Shown here: positions 33,180 through 43,574 of the stretch, piece by piece
Numbering within the stretch: position 1 is the first letter of the stretch
How the letters are laid out: each line of letters begins with the position of its first letter
Assembly: GCA_963693085.1 (NCBI GenBank)
Contig: OY856410.1
Span: 1,392,468,863 to 1,392,532,862 of the forward strand
Origin: Alisma plantago-aquatica
Taxonomy: Eukaryota > Streptophyta > Magnoliopsida > Alismatales > Alismataceae
DNA length: 64,000 nucleotides
Direction: 5' to 3'
Made by a program: the position numbers and the translations under genes
Notes under the pieces: generated by a model
Seen by the model: the letters and a program-made list of their open reading frames with translations, nothing else
Told to the model about the DNA's origin: nothing
Databases searched by the model: none

Positions 33180-36063
33180 GTCATATGTTAGCCACAAGCC
33201 CAGTCATTATTTTGCATAGGACACTACAAATAATGAATTATACTTAATGTTAGTAAACTACTATAAATAGCAGTTGAGATAACACTATAAGAGTTGACAT
33301 ATTAGAATTGAAAATTAATACATATAAGACTAAGCAGTTGTCAAAGTAGCTACCTTGACATTTTTCAAAGTCAATGTCTTTAATTTTGTTGGTATTTGTC
33401 CTCCAGCATCACGAAAAGCTTTTATACCCCTATCAATTATATAATAGTTGATAAAATAGAAATTTTAAATAGAAATATCATGTTGAAGCATTGACTAAAT
33501 TTATACTTACTCCATAGCTGGCAATTTCAGTTTGTGACTCCTTGTTGTTTTACCCATTGGGTCAAGATAATAAAGAGTCATCAATTTAGGGGCAATCACC
33601 ACTAATTCCCAATGTCTACCTCTGAGTAAGAATAAAACAAACATTAAAATAAATAATTTTATTCATTATTAAAATTATATTGAATAATAATACTTACTGC
33701 ACGTTAAAAGGAATTAGGATAATTTCCTTCCCTTCACTAGAAAAATATTTGAATGCAGTAGAGAAGTACTCATTCACATCCTCAAAATTTATCTCCACTT
33801 GACTAGTGATTGAAGGAACTAGGAATCCAACATTTTTTATATCAAAGTTTGTGATCTTAGTATATAAATGGCTGTAAAACATTTGTAATTATTTCCATAT
33901 ATAGAACTAAGCTAAAAATATGTATTGGAATTTGATATATATATTGATAGATCATTACCTTATCCATACTTCTATTACTGAAGTATTTAGCCAATCATAC
34001 TAGAACAACTCTATAATATCATCAAGAAAAATTAAATTCTCAAAATCCCTCCCAACTGCATCTTCTGTTAAATTGACCAACATTTGTAATCCTAAGCTTT
34101 GGTTGGCTAAGTATCGACACAAACATTTACATTTGCTCCCCAATTCGTCGAATGTAGCTTTAGGAATGAAAGATGGCTTGGGCATAGGAGGACGACTAGT
34201 AGAATTTTTACTTTTTGGTTTACAAACCTGTTAATTAAATTACATACTTATATTACACGAGTTCATATATGCAGTCAAATATGAAAAATATGGTAGAAAT
34301 AAGGTATACCTTGTCATTTATAACCAAGTGTCTAGGCCAACCCACCATAGCACCCTCAGCTTCTTCAACTGTACTATATTCAAGATTAGATATGGGTAGT
34401 GGTTTGTCCCCCATTCCGTCATACACAAGATGGATGGACACACGGCAAATGTCATCAGTAATTTGTTGGCAATGCAATGTACCACCAAGGTTGTACACCT
34501 TGCCCGCTGCCACAACATTATATTCGGGAACCTCCACTGCAAGTTTACAGTTCATACCAACCTAGATTGAAATAATATAAGTTATATAAGAAAAGTAGAA
34601 CAGATACATGTTACAACTATATATAGTATCATATATTTATCATACTAACACAACATATAGAACAAAAACTTACTGCAAATTGTTGTGGTGGGTCATCGGG
34701 AGTGCTCCCATGACCTTCTACAACTGGAGTATGGGCTTGTACCTCATCACTTGAGAGACGTGCAGTATGAATAGGTTGAGAAGGTTGAGTAGGATGAAAT
34801 GAAGACATTATTTCTTTTACTTTCTGCGCTACTAATGCTTCAAGATCCTCTTGTGTAAGACCTCCTACACGACCTCTTTTAGATTGGGAAGGGCCAAAAT
34901 AAGACTTGAATCCTATGCCAGCTCCTAATCCCCTAACACGGCCAGGATGCTCCTTCGTACCAAGAGCAACTACTAGTTCATCCATGTAGCCAGTTGGGAT
35001 GAACTTTCCTTCCCTTCCTTTGCTCATGGATATCAATCTATTCATAGTTAATAAAAATATTAAATCAAAATATCAATTAGATATAAATACTTAGTTGGGA
35101 TAAACCTACCATCTTTTGTGCCACCTCCTTAGTTGTAGGGTTGACAATTTCACCTGCTCGATTCTTTCTAGCATCAATCTATGTCATGTGTCGGGGTGGT
35201 CGCTCAACTTGAGTTGTACTAGATTCTTCTCCAGAAGAGGATTGCTTCTCTTGTAGTTGGCGGCGGAAGGCATAACCACCGGGCCCCAAGCGATGGTCAT
35301 GCACATTTTTAGCCCGTCTTTCCTTTTGAGCCTGGTGAATAGCCTGATCATTTAAAATGAGGTATTGCAATTTAGACATGGCAAACATGTATAAAAAGAT
35401 CTACCTCCTTAATTGTATAAAATTAAATATTCATACAATACATCACAATCTTTATTACCTGAAACTCTTCCGATCTCCTAGCTGCAACAAATCTTTCCCA
35501 CACCTCAGGATCTATAAAAATATATACATCTGTAGCTTTCTTCTTTTGTTTAGGATTATTTATAAATTCCCTTACAAGATATGTCTTAAAACCCCTCCAT
35601 CGTACACCACAATGTTGTAGCACTCTTTTCTTGTGATCTTTTTCATTTAGATGAAAAACACCCTATACATACAAAAGAAGCAATTAATAATGTTGTTTTG
35701 AAAAGGAATTAATTCCAAGCAAACTAAATTAGAATCAATAGATAAAAAATATATTAAAATAATATCACTTCCACTCACAGATATATCTTTCCATATGAGG
35801 TCTTTTTTGGCATTAGGAACATCATGCCAATTTTCTATATCTATTGCCACCCTACTGCGCGCGGTCACCCCTACGGAATGCTTGAAAGCACTAGCATGTT
35901 CCCCAACAGGTGCTCCTGTCATATCAAACTGGACTGGCAATTTATCCCCTTTAGCCCTGAGCTCCTGCAGCCTACGCATCAATGTAGGACCTCTACTTTT
36001 CTTAGCATCACCACTACCATCCTCATGGTGCTCATGCTCATAATGTTCATCTTCACTCACCAT
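33180..36063 (-). pseudogene. TNPA-like protein with C-terminal Ulp1-type (C48) protease domain, multi-exon
   Basis: ATG at 36063 (MVSEDEHYEHEHHE). Likely exons on the - strand: 36063-35779 (ENWHDVPNAKKDLIWK), about 35665-35461 (CGVRWRGFKTYLVREF, VWERFVAARRSEEFQ), about 35388-35110 (RRAKNVHDHRLGPGGYAF), 35040-34680 (PGRVRGLGAGIGFKSYFG), about 34560-34310, about 34228-33960, 33883-33700, about 33624-33515, about 33430-33345 and 33229-33197. The first six resemble CACTA TNPA-family proteins. The last four form a Ulp1-like domain with GRHWELVVIAP (His), LYYLDPMG (Asp), and CPMQNNDWACG (Gln and Cys) followed at once by a stop. Other stops lie at about 35180 and 34000. Introns have GT/AG ends where checked. 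Probably inactive. Confidence 0.65.
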
Positions 36064-36184
36064 TTTAGAACCTACAAGTATACATGATAAAAAAAAAGTG
36101 ATAATAAAAGCACAAGTGATAAGGTATACATGATAATAAAATAAATAATTCAAAGAATACATGCCTTTAGTATTGGTTGAGTTG

Positions 36185-37090
36185 TTAGTCAAGGAAAATT
36201 CCTTCAGCATGGTCTTGACGTTTATAATATTCATCGGTGTTATCTTCAACATTTACACTTGGCAAACCAACTGAGAATGGACTGGAATCATCATACTTTT
36301 CGTAGTATTCTTCTTCATTTATAGGATCTACAGTAAACTGTCTTTTTCCATTAAGAACGACAGACCAATTTTTATTTACCGGCTTATCAATATAGAATAC
36401 TTGTTTTGCTTGGTCTGCCATGATGAATGGCTCATCTTTGAAACCAATCTTTTCAAAATTCACCAATTTGAAACCCAACTCATCCACTAAAACTCCTTTG
36501 TTGTTGTCAACCCAATTACATCTAAATATACGAACTCGAAAATTTGTATAGTCCATTTCCCATATGTCCTCAATGACGCTGTAATATGACATCTCAGCTT
36601 CGCGTGGTCTTTTATCTTTGGCACTAGCAAAATACAATGAACAAGCTTTAACAGTGACCCCACTATTTTGAACTACACTACTTTCATCTTGACACTTTGT
36701 GTAGTATGAAAATCCGTTAATGTCATAACCTTCATATGACATGACATCCATTTTTGGCTTAAAGGTGAGCCATTTTATGTTCTCAGCAACATTATTTGGT
36801 GATTCAGATAGTTGATTAAATACTTTCTCTTCAAACCACCTAATAAATGTTCGATTATGCTCTCTTGCAAGCCACATTGAACTGGATCGCGGATGATTTC
36901 TCTTGATAAGATCATTGTGTTCTGTGATGTAGCTACTAACTTCATCGATGTTGTGTAAAATATACAAATGCGCTTGTTCCCACAACTCACGACTGATTCC
37001 TTTCACTCGTCCTCCCAGAGTTCCTTTGCCACAATAAGATCCAGTGTGATGGGAATTTTTTTTATCGCTACAAGTTTCATTGCAATTCAA
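36185..37090 (-). pseudogene. TNPD-like CACTA transposase, C-terminal part (DUF4218 end and DUF4216)
   Basis: An open block of 301 codons. RELWEQAHLYILHNIDEV and WLAREHNRTFIRWFEEKV match the end of the DUF4218 region. YEGYDINGFSYYTKCQDESS, QNSGVTVKA, MSYYSVIEDIWEMDY, FRCNWVDNNKGV and DEPFIMADQAKQVFYIDKP match DUF4216 in order. This is the C-terminal third of En/Spm-type transposase. The central Transposase_21 catalytic region is absent between this block and 37087-37704. Confidence 0.85.
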
Positions 37091-37704
37091 AAAATCATTA
37101 CAAAATCACCTCCCTTTGCTTGATATGTTGAAATTGGAAGCTTGTTGCCTTCAGGAAGAATTTCCTTTAACAAAGACAATAGTGAAGTGAAACTCTTATC
37201 GCTCCAACGGTTTTGAGATTTAAGAGTATATAATCGCATCACATCACTCAACCTCGTGAACTTAGTACAACCCTTATATAATGGTTTTTCAGCATCATGG
37301 ACAATGTTTGCAAATAAAGAAGGTGGATCAATGACATTGTGCCGACAACTACGTAGCATCTCATCAACCATATCATCCTAAATCGGTTCATCATTAACAT
37401 TATCATCATTATCTATATCTTCTATGCCACAACTATTAGTATCGACATTTTCTGATCCATAATTCAATTTCTCTCCATGCCAATACCATTCATTATAACC
37501 TTGTATGATCCCATTGCATATGACATGATTCTTAATTTCCTCACTAGTATCAACTTTCAAATTGTTACAACAATTTCTACATGGACAATATAGCCTATCT
37601 GCAGGTAGTTTCCTATGTTCCTCAGCAAATCTGATAAATTCATCAAGACCTTTGGCAAACTCTGGACTGCAATGGTTCTTGATAGACATCCAACTTCGAT
37701 CCAT
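37087..37704 (-). pseudogene. TNPD-like CACTA transposase, N-terminal part
   Basis: Starts MDRSWMSIKNHCSPEF at 37704 and contains FIRFAEEHRK, LYCPCRNCCNN and NEWYWHGEK, the transposase-associated domain (PF13963 type) with its Cys pairs. An in-frame TAG at 37378-37380 separates it from EMLRSCRHNVIDPPSLF and EKPLYKGCTKFTRL, RWSDKSFTSLLSLLKEI, LPEGNKLPISTYQAK, the start of the Transposase_21 region. The frame then shifts and the text jumps to the C-terminal block near 37090: an internal deletion of the catalytic core. Confidence 0.88.
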
Positions 37705-38641
37705 TTTCTATATCACATTAAAATTAATTATAAAACTAATAGTTTAATATTGATACTATAATAATCTGTAAGTTTTTATTGATAGGAAATTAATTACTTA
37801 TATACTAAAGTGTACCACCTATCCCATTTTTGAATATTTAATCTCACTAATAACTGTATAATGTATGTTTAGTTTTGAAGAAAATTTCAGCAACATTTCC
37901 CCTAAGGTCTCCAAGTACACCGATGTAAATGGCAAATAACCACTCACATATGTACCCAGAGAACAAATGAAGAAATCCTACTGAAATAATCTACAAAACT
38001 AAACATACATTATACAGGTACATCCTAAGTGAGATTAAAATATCCAAAAATAGTCCCAAATCGGGGACTCTCCAAAGTTTACTCCTAATGAGTAAATTTT
38101 GAACAGGTTTCTAAGTTAATATATAAATGCATTATTTCATGCATCAACCCTAAATTGTCAATTTGGGAGTATCCAAAGTTTACTCCTAATAATCTAAAGA
38201 TTTCCTTCCAGTCATGATGTCATTATAAAATCTAGACCAGCCCTGGCAAATTAGATATCATGGACTAAGAAAGAAATGATCAATACACTAACAAGAGAGA
38301 GAAACTAGTTGAAGATTGGAAATGGCAAGCAATTAGGCCAAGCTAGAAAGAACAAGCAACTACACTAATCTAATAATGGCAACCCTGATCTATCAACTAA
38401 CTAGAGAAATTATCTAAACAAAGAAATCATACACCAACTAGGAAATCAACTAACTAAACAACTAAAAGCAGGTTAAGTAACACTAACTAGAGAAAATTAT
38501 TTAGGAAATTAACACTAAGGAAAGTAAAAGAGAGCTAGGCTAGCATGCAACTAACAAAATTGGGTGTTAAGCAATTGATTAAGGAAGTGGGATGTTATCA
38601 AACCATATAAAATGGAAAAACAATATAACGGTATAGTTAAA
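37705..38641. other. Element E 5' non-coding region
   Basis: AT-rich, no ORF. Contains a loosely inverted pair of phrases about opposite strands of TTCAGTAGGATTTC/TGTATAATGTATGTTTAG near 37850-38030 (ATACATTATACA around 37855 and again around 38005). This may be an upstream leader or intron of the transposase. Confidence 0.4.
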
Positions 38642-38809
38642 GGAGTCCAAGTCCAATCTCGGTCGACAATTCGTCGACCGAGAGCCCACCTGCACGCGGC
38701 ATCCAGGTCCACCCTCGGTCGACAAATTCTCGACCGAGAGTGGACCTGGATGCCGCACGCAGGTGGGTTCTCGGTCGAAAAATTGTCGACTGAGATTGGA
38801 CCTGGACTT
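38642..38809. repeat. Long inverted repeat (about 82-bp arms) built around GGTCGAC palindromes
   Basis: 38642-38723 is complementary to 38728-38809 with about eight mismatches, around a loop of only a few bases near 38725. Each arm itself carries a GTCGACAATTCGTCGAC-type palindrome, so the whole forms one long hairpin with nested small ones. The outer text (GTCCAATCTC, CCACCTGC, GCGGCATCCAGGTCCA) is not part of the general array. Confidence 0.85.
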
Positions 38810-39220
38810 CCATGGCGGCGGGAACGAACTCGGGAATGAGGGAACAAGGCGGTGACCTTACTTGGAAATGACAGTGACCTTCGTGGAGGATGTGACGACC
38901 TTCCCAGAGAGGCGGTGACCTTTGTGGAAGTGTGGAGAGGCGGAGACGACGAGCTCCTTTCGCGGAGAGGAGGCTTGGCGGCGCGGAGAGGCAGAAAGGG
39001 TTTCACAGAGAGGAGGCAAGGCTTTGATGACGAGCTCCCTTCGAACACAACGACGACCTTCTTGGCAAAGCTTTGGCGGCGCGACATCTCTTTTGGTAAA
39101 GAGAAGCTTTGGCCAAGCGAGAATGGAGGGAAATGAGCTTTGGAGGTGTGAAAATGGAGGCAAAAGAGAAAAGAAGAACTAGGTCTTGGCAGCGAGAATG
39201 GAGGGAAAATGAGACCCCAA

Positions 39221-39230
39221 CTATTTATTA
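39221..39230 (-). promoter_or_regulatory. TATA-like box at the inner edge of the array
   Basis: TAATAAATAG on the - strand, immediately downstream (in - sense) of the first array palindromes and hairpins. This is the same relative position as in the LTRs of A and B. It could drive the transposase transcript of element E, with a long leader. Confidence 0.4.
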
Positions 39231-39239
39231 CTCGAAACT

Positions 39240-40055
39240 TGTAGGGTCGATTATTTGCAAACAACCGACCCAACAGGTAAACGATGCCCGAACAAGCTTC
39301 TTGGTCGACAATATTGTCGACCGAGTTTGCCTCCTATAAGGTCGGTTATATGGTTAAAACTGACCCTAGAGGTATCAACAAAGATTTCTCGGTCGATGAA
39401 TTTGTCGACCGAGACACTCTCTAGGGTCAGTTTTAAAGAAAAAACCGACCCTAGAGGTTCTTATACACGCACAAAAGGAAATCTGGCTCTTCTTCCGGTC
39501 GACAAATTTGTCGACCGAAAGGAGCTCTAGGGTCGGTTAAAAAATTAAAAAACCAACCCTAGAGGTTCTTATACATGCGTGAAATAAACTGGACCCAAAA
39601 CTAAACTCGGTCGACAATATTGTCGACCGAAAGACTCTCTAGGGTCAGTTTTTTTTTTAAACGGACCCTAGAAGAGGTGCTTATACACGCACAAAGGAAA
39701 TCTGGCTCTCATTCTCGGTCGAAAAATTTGTCAACCGAGATGTTATCGGTCGACAAATTCGTCGACTGAGGGGAGCTCTAGGGTCGGTTAAAAGTAAAAA
39801 AACTACCCCTAGAGGTTCTTATACATGCGTGAACTAAACTGGATCCAAAACTCATTTCGGTCGACAATATTATCGACCGAGAGACCTTCTAGGGTCGGTT
39901 TTAAAGAAAAAAACCGACCCTAGAGATGCTTGTACACGCACGAAAGGAAATCTGGCTCTCATTCTCGGTCGACAAATATGTCGATCGAGATGTCTCGGTC
40001 GATAAATATGTCGACCGAGATGTCTCGGTTGAGTAGTTTTTCGACCGAGATTAAC
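39240..40055. repeat. Hairpin/palindrome array, inner segment (CACTA subterminal repeats)
   Basis: Two palindromic modules alternate. Module 1 is TCGGTCGACAA-TTGTCGACCGA (about 39301, 39389, 39495, 39606, 39714, 39747, 39857, 39964, 39994, 40024). Module 2 is CTCTAGGGTCGG...CCGACCCTAGAG with a 10-20 bp A/T loop (about 39417, 39528, 39636, 39774, 39887). Linkers alternate between a GGAAATCTGGCTCT phrase and a TAAACTGGATCCAAAA phrase, giving a composite unit near 220 bp. Confidence 0.85.
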
Positions 40056-40403
40056 CCTGTTTCAATGTTTAAATTAAGTACTTGTACAAGATTTTACATT
40101 ATATCCAATATAATCATTTTGTATGACTATTTAGTTCTCCCTCTTAATTTTATGCTATGCTCTCCCTTAAAAATATATTTAATTTTAAAACCAAGTGATG
40201 CTTTATCAAATTTATCCATAATTTATTTTTCAATCATTTTAAATAACAATATTCTTATATAACATGTATATGTCCAAATGAAGCCATGGAAAACACTTTT
40301 ATTCATAACAATTTAATGCCCATACACTTTATAATATGAAGCATGACATACTTGCTTTATAAAAAGATATCCATTACAATCATTACAAAGATATCTCATA
40401 ATC

Positions 40404-41756
40404 TCACTGAAAAGACCAAAGGATTACATCAATGTCTGGATCTTTTCCAAGAAAGGGCTCAACTCCATAATATTTGACCAGTGTCTGCCACTCCAAGGCA
40501 CCTATCTTGGTTAAGGCATAAGCCTCCAAAAAGGTGGGAACACGATCAAAGCAAAAGTGGGCAGCAATGTCTTGAAGTTGAATTGGGGAAAACTGAGTAT
40601 GTGTGAGATCAGGAGATGGTGGAGGTGGAATTTGTTAGTAGATGTAGGAAGGATTGTATGGATTTATCATGCCAGGAATAAGGGAATAGGGATATTCATC
40701 AGGTTGGTTAGGAGAGAGAGCTTGCATCCTTTGGTTTAAATAAGTCATGCCATGGTGATTATAATCCAATTGCCTACTTAGGTGATATTGGGATCCGACA
40801 ATGTATGTCAAGGTGTTTGTAATAGGTAGGAGGAGGTGGTGGAGGTATGTCTTGGGTGGATGTCTCCCGTTCAGTCCTAGCCCTTTTGTGGCCAAAGTCG
40901 ATTCCCATCTTTTCCACCATATTTTTACTTATCTTTTGGGGTTTTCTATCCCATGTGTAACCTAAGTCGTCCTCAATATTCTTCTTAAGAAAATGTTGAG
41001 TGATTTGGCATACAAAGTCAGCATAAGGTGGATTGCCAGAAAACTAAAACATATTCTTAAGGATGATACGAATAAAGTTTATGAGAATACCTTTGAGAAT
41101 GGCATAGATAAGGTACATACGAAAGGTGGGTACTTCAAATTTGTTTTCTCTAGGATGGATATTGGTGGCAACAATGAGATTTATTATCCTAGCTTCAGGT
41201 TTTAAATTTATGGCATAATAGGTACCCCTATCTTCATGACAAGTCGTATTTGATTGAAAGATGGCTCTTTTGACATCACTAAGGCTAGTTGTAGTGTCAT
41301 CTTGGGAGAGTTTGTTGAGTGAATTTCCTATGGTGAGATCAATAAAATCTTTATATTCTTCTATGTCTATGTCAAGCATATCAAGAATACCCTCCTCAGT
41401 AAAATGGAATCCATACCCACCAACCATAGAGGAGAAGGAATCATGGTTAGGATGTGGGGTTAAATTGGCATAGAATTCATTAACTACTTTGGAGGAGTAG
41501 GAATGGAAGGAGGGGATCAAAAAATCAGTCAAATGTTGCACCTTAAAGAGTTCCTCCAAAAATCGACAATGCTTTGGAAGTCCATGACGTCGACTGGCCG
41601 TCGTGGAAGAGGAGTTTTTGAGGAGAGCCTGAGGTAGCGGTCGCCTGCAGCTGCATCTTTGAAGGGGATGTCGTTGATGAATGGCAGAAGATCAGAGACC
41701 GTCCTTCCTTTCCTGCCTGCAACTTGCTTCTTTCCATGCGTTGATGAAGATGCCAT
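40404..41756 (-). pseudogene. Array-embedded copy of the 'plant transposon protein' gene
   Basis: ATG at 41756 (MASSSTHGKKQVAG) and stop TGA at 40404-40406, slightly longer at the C-terminus than the B copy. Blocks are the same as in B: YLRLSSKTPLPRR, VVNEFYANL, GYGFHFTEEG, EARIINLIVATNIHPREN, DFGHKRARTE. A frameshift lies near 41540-41560, a GAG-to-TAG stop near 41046, and further breaks near 40895 and 40635. A TATA box lies at 41891-41900. No LTR or primer-binding site flanks it; the hairpin array lies on both sides. It may be cargo of element E or a truncated B-type element inserted into the array. Confidence 0.65.
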
Positions 41757-41890
41757 CTCGTTGCTTTGAAATGGAGAAGTAGCAAGCAAGACTTGGATGT
41801 AGAGAAGCTAAAGATTTTCACAAGAATACACTAGAGACGAGCTAGAGAAGTGAGAATGTGAAGGGGTGAAGAAATGGATCGTTTTGGGTG

Positions 41891-42200
41891 CTATTTATAG
41901 CAAAACAAAGCCCATTTTGGCCGACAATTCGTCGACCGACGCCCGCAACGGCCGTCTCCCGATCGTCCAATGGTCGATCGAACTAGACGTTACGATGGTC
42001 AATTTTCTAGCCGTTATGACGGTCGATTTTCTAGCCATTTCGGTCGACAAATTGTCGACCGACGTCCACAACGGTCGTCTCTCGATCGGCCAACGGTCGA
42101 TCGAACTAGCCGTTACGACGGTCGATTTTCTAGCCGTTATGATGGTCAATTTTCTAGCCATTTCGGTCGACAATTTGTCGACCGACGCCCACAACGGCCG
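41891..42200 (-). promoter_or_regulatory. Promoter of the array-embedded copy: TATA box and three palindromes
   Basis: CTATAAATAG on the - strand (41891-41900), then upstream GGCCGACAATTCGTCGACC (about 41918), TCGGTCGACAAATTG-TCGACCGA (about 42038-42060) and TCGGTCGACAATTTG-TCGACCGA (about 42163-42185), each followed by a CGCCCACAACGGCCGTC-like phrase. The block of about 125 bp is repeated, with GATCGGCCAACGGTCGATCG between. Confidence 0.65.
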
Positions 42201-42294
42201 TCTACCATTACGATGGTCGATTTTCTAGCTGTTATGATTTATATTTTAATCAAAATATTGCCTTTTTAATTCAAGCAAATGGAGGTTCATAGGG

Positions 42295-43203
42295 TTGGCC
42301 TCGGTCGAACTATTTGTCGACCGATGCGTCTTGGTCGAATAATTCTTCGACCGACAGAGAGCCAGATTTCCTTCGTATAATTACCTCTAGGGTCGGTTTT
42401 TTTTCTTAAAACTGACCCTAGAGGAACTTATTCATGTGTGAAATACTAAACTGGATCCTAAGTTTATCTCGGTCGACAATATTGTCGACCGAAAATCCCT
42501 CTAGGGTCGGTTATAAAGGAAAATCGATGCTACAAGAGATTATACGAACGAATCTGGTTCTCTCTCGATCGACAAATTCATCGACCGAGAAACAACCAGA
42601 TTTCGTTGTATATGTACATTTAGGGTCGGTTTTTTGCTTATAACCGACCCTAAAGTCCAATTCGGTCGACAATATTGTCGACCGAATAGACTTCTAAGGT
42701 CGGTTATAAGCAAAAAACCGACCCTAAAAGTTGCTTATACACTTGAAATCTGACTCCTTATCGGTCGTTGAATTTGTCGACTGAGAAAAGTTCTAAGGTC
42801 GGTTATAAGTACAAATCCGACACTAGAAGTGCTTATGCATGTGTGAAGTAAACTGGATCCAGAATTGTTATCGGTCGACGAATTTGTCGACCGAGGATCC
42901 TTTAGGGTCGATTTTAAAGGAAAAACCGACCTTAGAGGTGCAGAACCGAAGAGGACTTTAGGGTCGTTTATAAGGATAAAACCGACCCTAAAAGTGCTCG
43001 TATACGTGAAATCCAGCACTTATTCGGTCGACGAATTTGTCGACCGAGGAGCCATTTAGGGTCGGTTATAAGGAAAAACCGACCCTATAGATCGAGGCGC
43101 GAAGCCAAAAATCAAGCAAATATTTGCCGCGGGAAACTTGTAAATGAATTTCTAAATCAATTGTCTATAAGGTCGCTTATTTTATAAAAACCGACCCTAT
43201 AAA
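42295..43203. repeat. Hairpin/palindrome array, outer segment
   Basis: Continues the array of 39240-40055 with the same two modules. GGTCGAC palindromes lie near 42300, 42331, 42467, 42565, 42661, 42752, 42871 and 43023. GGTCGG...CCGACC hairpins lie near 42386, 42501, 42618, 42692, 42792, 42900, 42956 and 43055. Loop sequences vary while stems stay matched, suggesting compensatory retention or gene-conversion-like spread of the stems. Confidence 0.85.
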
Positions 43204-43537
43204 GATGCACTACAAGGTCGGTTATTTTAAGAAAAGTGTCCCAAGAGGTCTTAAGTGGTGCCTGCATGTTTTATAGACATATAAGGTCGGTTATTTGGAA
43301 AACCGACCCTATAGAGATGCACTACAAGGTCGGTTATTTTAAGAAAAGCGACCCAAGAGATCTTAAGTGGTGCCCGTGTTTTTTATAGACATACAAGGTC
43401 GGTTATTTGGAAAACCGACCCTATAGAGATACACTACAAGGTCGGTTTTTTTAAGAAAACTGACCCAAGAGGTCTTAAGTGGTGCCCGCATTTTTTTAGA
43501 CATATAAGGTCGGTTATTTGGTAAAATCGACCCTACA
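43204..43537. repeat. Three tandem 112-bp subterminal units
   Basis: Units start at 43204, 43316 and 43428 (GATGCACTACAAGGTCGG, third with GATACACTAC). Each unit holds AAGGTCGGTTATTTTAAG, a GTCTTAAGTGGTGCC phrase and the hairpin GGTCGGTTATTTGG-AAAACCGACC. CACTACAA inside each unit recalls CACTA termini. Confidence 0.9.
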
Positions 43538-43554
43538 CATAGGGACGTTACAAA

Positions 43555-43571
43555 CCATTTCTCTACTAGTG
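43555..43571 (-). repeat. CACTA terminal end
   Basis: CACTAGTAGAGAAATGG on the - strand, followed outward by TAC (43572-43574), a possible 3-bp target copy. Its partner end was not found. Confidence 0.75.
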
Positions 43572-43574
43572 TAC

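Larger units (their letters stand above)
33180..43571 (-). mobile_element. Element E: decayed CACTA (En/Spm-type) transposon
   Basis: The right end at 43571 reads CACTAGTAGAGAAATGG on the - strand, a standard plant CACTA terminus. Inside it is a long subterminal array of hairpins. The - strand then encodes, from right to left, a TNPD-like transposase (37704-36185) and a TNPA-like/Ulp1-like exon chain (36063-33180). No matching terminus was found on the left, so the 3' end is truncated or too decayed to see, and the left limit given here is the last coding exon. The transposase core is deleted, so it is non-autonomous at best. Confidence 0.7.

Noticed and set aside
33224..33240. CACTACAAATAATG as a possible left CACTA terminus
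   Set aside because: It overlaps the acceptor site and last exon of the Ulp1-like gene, is not complementary to the right end, and lacks subterminal repeats.
38551..39273. A 240-codon open frame on the - strand
   Set aside because: Its C-terminal part is a translation of the long hairpin and palindromes, and the rest is low-complexity Ser/Pro/Arg. It is a by-product of GC-rich palindromic DNA, though it may be transcribed as leader.
41895..42269. Overlapping open frames of about 100-120 codons
   Set aside because: They arise from the repeated palindromic promoter block; both strands are open because the block is palindromic.
39240..43537. Regularly spaced repeats considered as a CRISPR-like array
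   Set aside because: This is plant DNA, repeats are palindromic modules with alternating types, linkers are themselves repeated, and the array ends in a CACTA terminus.
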